Part shown: piece after piece, positions 1-8,398 of the stretch | Position numbering within the stretch: the stretch's first letter is position 1 | How the letters are laid out: each line of letters opens with the position of its first letter | Assembly: GCA_002405525.1 (NCBI GenBank) | Contig: DHLY01000167.1 | Span: forward strand, 680-14,712 | Origin: Proteobacteria bacterium UBA4656 | GTDB lineage: Bacteria; Pseudomonadota; Gammaproteobacteria; Xanthomonadales; Ahniellaceae | DNA: 14,033 nucleotides | Direction of reading: 5' to 3' | The notes under the pieces: model-generated | Seen by the model: the letters and a program-made list of their open reading frames with translations, nothing else | What the model was told of the DNA's origin: nothing | The model's database searches: none | Made by a program: the position numbers and the translations under genes

Positions 1-499
<499 letters not shown>

Positions 500-598
500 G
501 TCTTGGGTCCCGTTGGTGGCGCCGGTACGCAGCGCCGGGTTTCAGTTGAATTCGTTGTGGCGTCCGGCGCGCGCGCCCGCTGCGCGCTCAGCCGCTGC

Positions 599-1132
599 TC
601 ACGCCGTCAGCGCCTGCGACAGCCGCTCCAGCCGACCGCGCACCGAGCCGTCGATCACCTCCTTGCCGGCTTCGATCACGGCGCCGCCGATCACGGTCGG
701 GTCGAGAACGGCCTCGAGCTCGATCTCGCGCTGGTAGCGGCGCTTGAGCGCGGCCTTGAACGACTCCGCCAGCGCGGCGTCCACCGAGACCGCGGCGCGC
801 ACGGTCACCTTGAGCACCTTCTCGTGCTCGCGCTTGAGCTCGCCGTAGTCGGCGGCGATCTCGGGCAGCGCGGAAAGCCGGCGGTTGTCGGCGAGCAGGC
901 CGATGAAAGCGGCGAAGGTCGAATCCGACGCCTCGCTCTCCGGCAGGAACAGCGCGCGCAGGGTCGCCGCGTCGATCCGCGGGTTGCCGACCATCCCGCG
1001 CACGTCGGGATGCCCGGCGACGGCGGCCGCGAACGCCAGCTTGCGCTGCCAGTCGGCGAGCGCACCGGCACCCTGCGCCGACTCGAAGGCGGCGCGGGCG
1101 TAGGGACGGGCGAGGGTCTGCTGGCTGCTCAT
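599..1132 (-). CDS. atpH: ATP synthase F1 subunit delta
   Basis: The delta subunit sits on top of F1 and ties it to the peripheral stalk. The product is 177 residues, the usual family length. It begins MSSQQTLARPYARAAFESAQ, where the LARPYARAAFE stretch is the characteristic N-terminal helix. The C-terminal part carries the family signature around VLDPTVIGGAVIEAGKEVIDGSVRGRLERL. The chosen ATG (1130-1132) lies 2 nt after the atpF stop, which suggests translational coupling. A longer frame upstream of this ATG overlaps atpF and is not needed. Nothing looks truncated or unusual. Confidence 0.97.
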   Translation of the reverse strand: MSSQQTLARPYARAAFESAQGAGALADWQRKLAFAAAVAGHPDVRGMVGNPRIDAATLRALFLPESEASDSTFAAFIGLLADNRRLSALPEIAADYGELKREHEKVLKVTVRAAVSVDAALAESFKAALKRRYQREIELEAVLDPTVIGGAVIEAGKEVIDGSVRGRLERLSQALTA

Positions 1133-1134
1133 GC

Positions 1135-1605
1135 TCAGATTTCCTTGGCCAGGGCCTCGAGCAGGTCGCGGTGGCGGGTGGCGTCGATCTCGCGCTGCAG
1201 GATCCTCTCCGCGCCCGCGACCGCGAGCGTGGCGACCTGCTGACGCAGGATCTCGCGCGCCTTGAACGAGAGGTTGGCGATCTCGGCCTCGGCGGCGGCC
1301 TTGATCTTCGCCGCCTCGGTGGAGGCGTCGCCCTTGGCCTTTTCGAGGATCTCGTTGTACTGCTTCTGCGCGCGCTCGGTGATCGAGGAGGCCTCGACGC
1401 GGGCCTTCTTGATCTCGTCGGCGACGCGCGAGTCGGCCTCCGCGAGTTCCTTCTTCGCGCGGTCGGCCGCCGCGATGCCGTCGGCGATCTTCTTCTGACG
1501 TTCCTCGATCGCCTGGATCAGCGGTGGCCAGATGAACTTCATCGTGACCCATCCGAGGATGAGGAACACGATGGACTGGACGATCAGCGTTGCGTTGAGG
1601 TTCAT
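1135..1605 (-). CDS. atpF: ATP synthase F0 subunit b
   Basis: Subunit b forms the dimeric peripheral stalk that holds F1 still against the rotating c-ring. The 156-residue product has one N-terminal membrane helix (about residues 5-25, [19 protein letters not shown] onward). A long Ala/Glu/Lys-rich amphipathic helix follows to the end, as expected of the b-subunit stator coiled coil. The [20 protein letters not shown] segment just after the membrane helix is typical of proteobacterial subunit b. The length matches the family. It lies between atpE (83-nt gap holding a GC-rich hairpin) and atpH (2-nt gap). The start is supported by the N-terminus, although the upstream AGGCGGA is only a moderate ribosome binding site. 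Confidence 0.97.
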   Translation of the reverse strand: MNLNATLIVQSIVFLILGWVTMKFIWPPLIQAIEERQKKIADGIAAADRAKKELAEADSRVADEIKKARVEASSITERAQKQYNEILEKAKGDASTEAAKIKAAAEAEIANLSFKAREILRQQVATLAVAGAERILQREIDATRHRDLLEALAKEI

Positions 1606-1627
1606 GCGGGCGTCCGCCTGTTGCGGG

Positions 1628-1655
1628 CCGGCCGGGCGCGCGGGGCGCCCGCCGG
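1628..1655 (-). other. GC-rich hairpin between atpE and atpF
   Basis: The 83-nt gap after atpE contains a strong inverted repeat. Positions 1633-1639 pair with 1645-1651 (7 bp, pure G-C), and 1628-1631 pair with 1652-1655 (4 bp) across a single bulged base at 1632, leaving a 5-nt loop at 1640-1644. No T-run follows on the minus strand, so it does not look like an intrinsic terminator. In ATP synthase operons the c subunit is needed in several-fold excess. A stable 3' structure protecting atpE mRNA, or a partial processing site, would fit that need, but this is an inference. Confidence 0.5.
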
Positions 1656-1688
1656 CATGGCGTCAAGTGTGCTCGGCTCGCGCCGCGG

Positions 1689-3237
<1,549 letters not shown>

Positions 3238-3292
3238 ACACAGGGGTAGCGATCTTCAGGCCTCGACGAATGCGGCCCGGCAAAGCCGCGAA

Positions 3293-3322
3293 AGTTTAAC
3301 AAGGCGCGGCGCGGCGGCGCAA
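3293..3322 (-). promoter_or_regulatory. candidate sigma70-type promoter for the atp operon
   Basis: On the minus strand a TTGCGC box (3317-3322) is followed after 18 bp by TAAACT (3293-3298). This is the only AT-richer patch in an otherwise very GC-rich intergenic region, and it points towards atpI, with a predicted start near 3286, about 50 nt before the GTG at 3237. A short GCGGC/GCCGC inverted repeat (3272-3276 and 3285-3289) lies at the expected start of the transcript. The match is reasonable for a proteobacterial housekeeping promoter, but the assignment rests on motif and position only. Confidence 0.4.
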
Positions 3323-3486
3323 GAAAACGCCGATCACCACCGCTCCGCCGGCGCCCCCGGCGAGGCACGGCAACGACTTGGCGTGGTTTCCCTTGGCTTT
3401 GTTCGAGGTCGCAGCGCTGGACGCCCGCGCGCGCGGGGGCGGATAATCGCGCAGTGGCGGTGGCGCCGCACGCGGCGGGAGGGTCG

Positions 3487-4251
3487 ATGAGCGCGGGCAA
3501 GGATCCATTCCTTCAGGTGGCCGCCGGTGCGCCGGTGTTCCGCGAAGGCGAGGCGGGAACCGAGATGTACATCATCGAGACCGGGACCGTGGACATCCTG
3601 CGCGAGACCCGCGGCGGCGAGCCGCTGGCCACGCTCGAGGCCGGAGACTTCTTCGGCGAAATGGCGGTTCTGGAGGACCAGCCGCGATTCGCCACCGCCA
3701 TTGCCCGCACCCCGGTGCGCCTGCTGCGCATCGATCGCGCCGCATTCGGCGACGTGCTCAGCCAGAATGTCGAGATCGCGATCCGCATCATGCGCAAGCT
3801 CACCGCGCGCCTGCGCCGCGCCGAGCAGCGTGCGTCCGAGGCGCATGGCGCGCTGGACGAGTTCCGACGCCGCCTCGCCGCGCGATCGGAGTCCCCGCCT
3901 CCGCCGACCCCTTCCGCAGCCGCCAGGGCCGCCCCGTTGCGGCTGCACCACGCCGGCAGCGGCCAGCAGTTCGCGCTCCACGGCGGCACCGAGTTCCTGG
4001 TCGGGCGGCCCGACCCCGTGACCGGCATCAACCCCGAGATTAACCTCGGTCCGCTGGACTTGAGCCGAAGCCTCAGCCGCCGGCACGCCAAGATCGTGCT
4101 GGCAGACGGCCAGGTCCTGCTGCGCGAGGATGTCGGCACCACCAACGGCACCTTCGTCAATGGAGTGCGCATCCGCACCGGCGAGCCGGTGACGCTGAAG
4201 GCCGGCGACAAGCTCAAGTTCGGCTCCGTCGAGATCGACGTGGTCGCCTGA
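3487..4251 (+). CDS. cyclic nucleotide-binding domain / FHA domain signalling protein
   Basis: This 254-residue soluble protein joins two ligand-sensing domains. Residues about 8-115 form a cNMP-binding (CAP-family) fold, with a phosphate-binding cassette FFGEMAVLEDQPRFATA that keeps E58 and R67, the usual ribose and phosphate contacts. A charged helix and a Pro/Ala-rich linker (about 115-155) lead to a canonical FHA domain with G173-R174, S197-R-R-H200 and N220-G, the residues that read phosphothreonine. There is no helix-turn-helix, so it is probably an adaptor rather than a transcription factor. ATG 3487 is chosen because GGGAGGG (3477-3483) precedes it, although the spacing is short; an in-frame GTG at 3454 would add 11 residues. 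It is the first gene of a three-gene operon, 21 nt before the next. Confidence 0.88.
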   Translation: MSAGKDPFLQVAAGAPVFREGEAGTEMYIIETGTVDILRETRGGEPLATLEAGDFFGEMAVLEDQPRFATAIARTPVRLLRIDRAAFGDVLSQNVEIAIRIMRKLTARLRRAEQRASEAHGALDEFRRRLAARSESPPPPTPSAAARAAPLRLHHAGSGQQFALHGGTEFLVGRPDPVTGINPEINLGPLDLSRSLSRRHAKIVLADGQVLLREDVGTTNGTFVNGVRIRTGEPVTLKAGDKLKFGSVEIDVVA

Positions 4252-4272
4252 TCACCCTGCGAGGCAAGCCCC

Positions 4273-5313
4273 ATGGCCGACGACATCGCGAGCATCGACG
4301 TCACCTGCATCGACGACTTGAAGCGGTTGAAGGACGAGCAGGACGTGCTCGACCAGCGCATCAAGGCGATGGACGACATGAAATCCAGCGTGGCGGAGGC
4401 CGTGTACCTGCGCGTGCGCGCCGACTACGCCGCCAAGCGCGGCGCGCTCGAGGACCAGGCGCGGCCATTGCGCGAAAAGGCGCGCGCCGAGTACGCGCGT
4501 CTGCTCGCCTTGCTGGCCGGACTGGAGGCGGCGCACGAGACGGTCAGGCTCGACCAGCAGGAAATCGAACTGCGCCATACGCTCGGCGAGTTCGACCGCA
4601 ACGAGTACGAGCACCGTATGAAGGCGATCACGGCGGTCGCCGCCGAGAAGGGTGCCGCCCACGACCAGGCGCGTGCGTTGCGCGAACGGTTCCTCGGTGC
4701 GGTGCGCGGCGAGGACGACCTGCGCGTGCCCGCGCCCGCGCGACAAGCGCCCGCGAGCCCCCACGTCACCGCAGAGATCCCGGCTCCGCGCGCCGACGTG
4801 ACGGCCGAGATTCCGGCCCCGCGCGTCGATGCGACTGCCGATGTTCCGAAGGTCGCGCCGGGCGGCACGATGGTGATGCCGGCCGTGCCGCCGGTTTCGG
4901 CTCCCCGGCCGGTCGCTCCGCCGCCGGCCCCGGCGATCGAGGGCACGATGGTGATGCCGGCGCCCGCCGCGCCGCCGCCACCGCGGCCGGCGCCCGCGGT
5001 GCAGGACGCCACGGTGATGTTCCGCCCCGCGCGTCTGGTGCCGCAGAACCCCGAAGCGGGCAAGGCCACCCATGCGCTGACGCTCAAGCCGGTCAACATC
5101 GGCGCGGCCGCCGCCAACGAGATCCGTATCGGCGGGCCCGGCGTGGAGCCCAAGCACGCCCAGATCGTGCCCAGCCCGAAGGGATACACGCTGATCGACC
5201 TCGACACCCGGCACGGCACGCGGGTCAACGCCGAAAAGGTGAAGGAGCGCGTGCTCGCCAACGAGGACGTGGTGCAGGTCGGCGCGGCACGCTTCGTGTT
5301 CCGCACGTCCTGA
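4273..5313 (+). CDS. coiled-coil protein with Thr-containing linker repeats and a degenerate FHA domain
   Basis: The 346-residue product has three parts. Residues about 10-150 are charged and helical, probably coiled coil. Residues 155-250 are a Pro/Ala linker with two sets of short repeats: an 11-residue unit starting at 165, 176 and 187 (VTAEIPAPRAD type, with Thr at 166, 177 and 188), and a TMVMP-like motif with Thr at 199, 225 and 247. Residues about 255-346 form an FHA fold in which the phosphothreonine-reading positions are changed: A278 replaces Arg in the GR motif, E292 replaces Ser in SRRH, and H314 stands at the usual Asn. H295 is kept. It may therefore bind partners without phosphate while its linker Thr residues are bound or phosphorylated by others; this is an inference. 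GAGG at 4261-4264 supports the start. Confidence 0.85.
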   Translation: MADDIASIDVTCIDDLKRLKDEQDVLDQRIKAMDDMKSSVAEAVYLRVRADYAAKRGALEDQARPLREKARAEYARLLALLAGLEAAHETVRLDQQEIELRHTLGEFDRNEYEHRMKAITAVAAEKGAAHDQARALRERFLGAVRGEDDLRVPAPARQAPASPHVTAEIPAPRADVTAEIPAPRVDATADVPKVAPGGTMVMPAVPPVSAPRPVAPPPAPAIEGTMVMPAPAAPPPPRPAPAVQDATVMFRPARLVPQNPEAGKATHALTLKPVNIGAAAANEIRIGGPGVEPKHAQIVPSPKGYTLIDLDTRHGTRVNAEKVKERVLANEDVVQVGAARFVFRTS

Positions 5314-5323
5314 GGCCGCCGCG

Positions 5324-5974
5324 GTGGAGATCGGCCACCAACAGGCGGGCGCCGTCAGCGTGCTGGCTCCCGTCGGCCGGCTGGACACCGATTCTGCGAC
5401 CGACCTGGAACTGGCGCTGCAGGACCTGATCGGTGCCGACGTGCGCCACTTCGTGGTCGACCTCGCGAAGATCGGCTACGTCAGCAGCGCCGGCCTGCGC
5501 GTGCTGCTGATGGCGGCCCGGCAGCTCGACGGTGGCAAGGGTTCGCTGCGGCTGTGCGGGCTGAGCCCGCAGGTTCGACGGGTGTTCGACATCGCAGGAT
5601 TCGGCAAGTTGTTCCAGATCTTCGCCGACCGGGATGCCGCGCTCGACCGCCACCCCCACGTCGCCGACGCCGCTCCCCAGATCGGCAGGCTCGCGTCGCG
5701 CCTGATGGGCGCGAAGGACCACCAGGCCGATGTCGACGCCGCCGACGCCGACATCGCGCGCCGCGCCGCCAGCCTGCTCGGCGCGAAGCCGGCCGCCACC
5801 GCGGCGGCTGCGCCTGCGTCGCCCGCCACCCCCGGCACCGGCGACCGCACCATGGCGTTGAAGTCGCTCAACACCTCGCACGCGCCGGCGCCCGGCGCCG
5901 CACTCGCCGCCGGCCCCGCGGCCCCGCAGGCGAAAGGGCTGTTGTCCCGCCTGTTCGGCTGGTGGCGGCGCTGA
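5324..5974 (+). CDS. STAS-domain protein (anti-sigma factor antagonist type) with a C-terminal extension
   Basis: Residues about 1-108 form a STAS domain of the SpoIIAA/RsbV kind. It starts MEIGHQQAGAVSVLAPVGRL and carries the phosphorylation-loop motif GYVSSAGLRVLL, where S54/S55 occupy the region of the Ser that is phosphorylated by anti-sigma kinases and dephosphorylated by PP2C phosphatases. Residues 110-216 form an unusual extension: Ala/Pro-rich, ending in the basic aromatic tail GLLSRLFGWWRR, which could touch a membrane or a partner. The start is GTG at 5324, 10 nt after the previous stop, with GAGG (5312-5315) overlapping that stop. No HATPase-type anti-sigma kinase or sigma factor is in the window. 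The gene is convergent with the PP2C gene, its likely antagonist. Confidence 0.87.
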   Translation: MEIGHQQAGAVSVLAPVGRLDTDSATDLELALQDLIGADVRHFVVDLAKIGYVSSAGLRVLLMAARQLDGGKGSLRLCGLSPQVRRVFDIAGFGKLFQIFADRDAALDRHPHVADAAPQIGRLASRLMGAKDHQADVDAADADIARRAASLLGAKPAATAAAAPASPATPGTGDRTMALKSLNTSHAPAPGAALAAGPAAPQAKGLLSRLFGWWRR

Positions 5975-6047
5975 CTGCTGACCACCGTCGGGCTTGGCCG
6001 GAGCGCTCGTCGCCGCAGCCTGCGATGCGAAGTGTCGCCGGCGTCGG

Positions 6048-7637
6048 TCAGGTCAACCGCTGCACCGCCAGCAGCGTCAGGTCGTCGCTCTGGGGTTCGT
6101 TGCCGACGAAGGCGGCCAACGCCCCGCGCAGGGCGGCGATGGCGTCCTGCGCGGAGGCGGCGCCCGCCAGCGCGCCACTCACCCGGTCGAGTCCGAACAG
6201 CTCGCCCGCCGGGCTGTGCGCCTCGTCGAGCCCGTCGGTGTAGAGCAGTAGCAGTTCTCCGGGCTCCAGCGTGTGGCGGTTGGCTGTGTAGGTCGGTTCC
6301 GACATGGCGCCGAGCGGCGGGCCGCCGTCGACCGCGAGCGGGGCCACCGTGCCGTCGGTGCGACGCACCAGCGGCGCCGGGTGGCCGGCCGCCGCGAGTT
6401 CCAGCGCGCCGCTGCGCGGTTCGATGACCAGCACCAGCATGGTCACGAACATGCCGGCCTCCAGTTCCGCGTACAGGCTGCGGTTGAGGTCGTCGAGCAG
6501 TTCGGTGGCGCGCCGGGTGCGACCCGCAGCCTGCCGCAGCGCGGCGCCGAGGCGCGCCATGTAGAGCGCGCCCGAAACGGCCTTGCCCGAGACGTCGGCG
6601 ACGACCAGTGCCTGACGGCCGTCGGCGAGCGCGAGGAAGTCGTAGTGGTCGCCGCCGATCACCCGCGCTGCGGCGTAATCGTCGACGATCGCGTAGCCGG
6701 ACAGCGCCGGCGGGGCCTGCGGCAGGAAGCGCTGCTGGATGCGCCGCGCCAGTGCGAGGTCGTTGCGGTCGGTCTCGCCGTCGCGGTCGGGCTCGCGCGC
6801 GGGCGCGAGCAGGCAGGCGAGCAGGTTGGCGGCGCCGACCAGCGCTTCGCGGTCCGAGGCGCGCAGCGCCTGCTCGTCCTTCAGGCTGTCGAGGTAGAGC
6901 GCCCCGAGCGCCTCGCCCTGGTGGCGCAGCGGGATCGCGGCCGCCGCGCCATACAGCGGCGCCATGCGCAGGCGGTCGGTCAGCAGTCTGCGCTCCCGCG
7001 CGTCGACCAGCAGCAGGCCGCTGGTGTGGCGCAGCGACTCCAGCGCCATTGGGGCCAGCGCCGCGGGGTCCGCGTCGCGCTGGTCGCGGAAGGCCGCGCC
7101 GAGCGGGTTGAGGCCGTGGCCGACCGGCGCCACCACGAACAGCAGCGCCCGGTCGACGCGAGGCAGGGCGCGCAGCAGCGCGGCCAGTGCGCGCGCGGCC
7201 AGCGCCGGAGCGTCGAGGGACTCGCCGCCGAGTTCGCCGAGATCGCAGAACAGGCGCACCCGCGACAGCAATTCCTGGAACACCCGCGCAGCGCCGTCGC
7301 CGGGCACCGCCGGTAGCGGCGTGGCCGGGGTCGGCGTGGCGGCTGGCGGACGCGAACTGCCGAAGCGCAGCACGACCTGGCCGATGCCGATCCGGTCGCC
7401 GTTCGCGAGCCGCCGCGGGGCGTCGATCCGCACGTCGTTGACCAGCACGCCGTTCGCGCTGCCGAGGTCGGCCACCAGCCACGCGCCGAGCTCGGGCCGC
7501 AGTTCGGCGTGGCGGCGCGAAATCGTCACATCGTCGATCCGGACGTCCGCCAGATCTCCGCGGCCGATCGTGACCAGGCAGTCGAAGCTGAAGTTGGCGC
7601 CAGCCAGCGGACCGGTTTCGACGAACAGTTCTGGCAT
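6048..7637 (-). CDS. FHA-GAF-PP2C (SpoIIE-type) serine/threonine phosphatase
   Basis: This 529-residue protein has three domains in order. Residues 1-95 are a canonical FHA domain (R26, S40-R-R-H43, N62-G). Residues about 120-280 are a GAF-like sensor, recognisable from LYGAAAAIPLRHQGEALGALYLD. Residues about 293-529 are a PPM/SpoIIE phosphatase with the metal-binding acidic residues in place: D330 (GGDHYDF), D348 (ADVSGK), D468 (YTDG) and D518/D519 (QSDDLT). It should therefore be an active Mn/Mg-dependent phosphatase acting on a phospho-Ser/Thr protein, possibly the neighbouring STAS protein. The start is placed at the ATG at 7635-7637, because the FHA domain begins at once (MPELFVETGPLAG) and a GAGGG lies about 9 nt upstream. 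An extension to 7757 is open but adds no domain sequence. Confidence 0.93.
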   Translation of the reverse strand: MPELFVETGPLAGANFSFDCLVTIGRGDLADVRIDDVTISRRHAELRPELGAWLVADLGSANGVLVNDVRIDAPRRLANGDRIGIGQVVLRFGSSRPPAATPTPATPLPAVPGDGAARVFQELLSRVRLFCDLGELGGESLDAPALAARALAALLRALPRVDRALLFVVAPVGHGLNPLGAAFRDQRDADPAALAPMALESLRHTSGLLLVDARERRLLTDRLRMAPLYGAAAAIPLRHQGEALGALYLDSLKDEQALRASDREALVGAANLLACLLAPAREPDRDGETDRNDLALARRIQQRFLPQAPPALSGYAIVDDYAAARVIGGDHYDFLALADGRQALVVADVSGKAVSGALYMARLGAALRQAAGRTRRATELLDDLNRSLYAELEAGMFVTMLVLVIEPRSGALELAAAGHPAPLVRRTDGTVAPLAVDGGPPLGAMSEPTYTANRHTLEPGELLLLYTDGLDEAHSPAGELFGLDRVSGALAGAASAQDAIAALRGALAAFVGNEPQSDDLTLLAVQRLT

Positions 7638-7663
7638 CCGCGGCACCCTCGCAAGACTCGGCA

Positions 7664-7679
7664 GTGTGCCACAGCACAC
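7664..7679. other. perfect 6-bp inverted repeat upstream of the PP2C gene
   Basis: GTGTGC at 7664-7669 and GCACAC at 7674-7679 surround a 4-nt CACA centre, 27-42 nt upstream of the phosphatase start codon. It could be an operator for that gene or a hairpin in its leader. There is no matching site in front of the signalling operon at 3487. Chance occurrence is possible in such GC-rich DNA. Confidence 0.3.
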
Positions 7680-7721
7680 ACGCCGGCCGCCGTGGCAACA
7701 TGATCGCCTTCGCCGCGCCAC

Positions 7722-7880
7722 CAGGGCGTTGAGAAACACCCTGCCAGGGCGCGGCACGGATGCAGCGCCCGCGAATCGATCGCGTCAGCGATTGATTCGT
7801 CGGGAGCGAGTACGGACCCGTGCCGGACTCGCAACGTTGGATAAGTGCGGGAAAGCACTTTCTCGATATCTTGCTAGAGG
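7722..7880 (+). repeat. structured intergenic direct repeat, copy 1 (four hairpins)
   Basis: This ~159-bp element has a second copy in the same orientation at 8399-8554. The best-kept core, 7765-7812, matches 8441-8488 at 44 of 48 positions. Four inverted repeats can be drawn: 7722-7730/7735-7743 with loop GAGA; 7772-7783/7788-7799 (12 pairs including one G-T, loop GTCA); 7806-7811/7827-7832; and 7843-7848/7855-7860. A CCTGCCAG near the left part (7740-7747) resembles the CTTGCTAG at the right edge (7870-7877). The element lies in the leader of the MAPEG gene, and its right edge forms that gene's ribosome binding site (AGAGGA, 7876-7881). It has no coding capacity that I can recognise. It could be a dispersed REP/BIME-like element or a structured RNA. 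Confidence 0.8.
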
Positions 7881-7889
7881 ATCAGGACC

Positions 7890-8264
7890 ATGACGATCGC
7901 GTACTGGTGTGTGCTGGTTGCAGCGTTCCTTCCCTTCGTGTTCACCGGCGTCGCCAAGTTCGCCGGGCCGGGCTTCAACAACCGGCGGCCACGTGAATTC
8001 CAGGCCACGCTCACCGGATTGCGCGGCCGGGCCCACGCCGCGCACCTGAACTCCTTCGAGGCGTTCCCGCCGTTCGCGGCGGCCGTGATCATCGCCCACC
8101 AGTTGCAGGCGCCGCAGGCGACGGTGGACGCGCTGGCCCTGGCGTTCGTCGCGCTGCGCGGCGTGTACGGCGCGCTCTACATCGCCGACCTGCACTGGTG
8201 GCGCAGCATCGTGTGGACGCTCGGCGTGGCCTGTGTGGTTGCGCTGTTCGTGGTCGCCGCCTGA
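7890..8264 (+). CDS. MAPEG family small membrane protein
   Basis: The 124-residue product is hydrophobic with four predicted membrane helices (about 3-22, 52-72, 76-98 and 103-123). It carries the MAPEG pattern: an early membrane helix, a basic loop with FNNRRPREFQATLTGLRGRAHAAHLN, and then the conserved NSFEAFPPFAAAV stretch with its Asn, Glu and Pro. R90 and the Tyr residues of the GVYGALYIADL segment also fit. Eukaryotic relatives are glutathione-dependent enzymes of eicosanoid metabolism; bacterial ones are mostly uncharacterised, so no substrate is offered. The start ATG has AGAGGA 8 nt upstream, and that sequence belongs to repeat copy 1. The gene stands alone between the two repeat copies, reading away from the phosphatase gene and towards the DUF4384-like gene. 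Confidence 0.9.
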   Translation: MTIAYWCVLVAAFLPFVFTGVAKFAGPGFNNRRPREFQATLTGLRGRAHAAHLNSFEAFPPFAAAVIIAHQLQAPQATVDALALAFVALRGVYGALYIADLHWWRSIVWTLGVACVVALFVVAA

Positions 8265-8398
8265 TCGTCTGCCAGGCGGCGGACCATGGGCGGCTCGCGC
8301 CCGGGCCGTGGAACCACCGCGCCCCGGGGAAGTACGTCGTCCAGCCCGGCCGCACGGTCAGCGGCGGGGGCGCGACGACTTGCCCAGAGGCTCCGTGG
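8265..8398. other. spacer between the MAPEG gene and repeat copy 2, no feature seen
   Basis: This 134-bp GC-rich stretch follows the MAPEG stop codon. I see no stop-free frame with protein-like content, no T-tract terminator and no recognisable regulatory motif. Several short G/C-rich complementary runs occur but none forms a convincing isolated hairpin. Confidence 0.5.

Noticed and set aside
5476..7701. 741-codon minus-strand frame spanning the STAS and PP2C genes
   Set aside because: It overlaps the real PP2C gene in another frame and the STAS gene in antisense. The translation is Arg/Ala/Pro-rich with no motifs, whereas the PP2C frame has every catalytic residue.
7526..7858. Minus-strand frame reading through repeat copy 1, resembling one through copy 2 (8177-8533)
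   Set aside because: The two peptides look alike only because the DNA is repeated. They start in different places, do not share full length, and stem pairing explains the conservation better than coding does.
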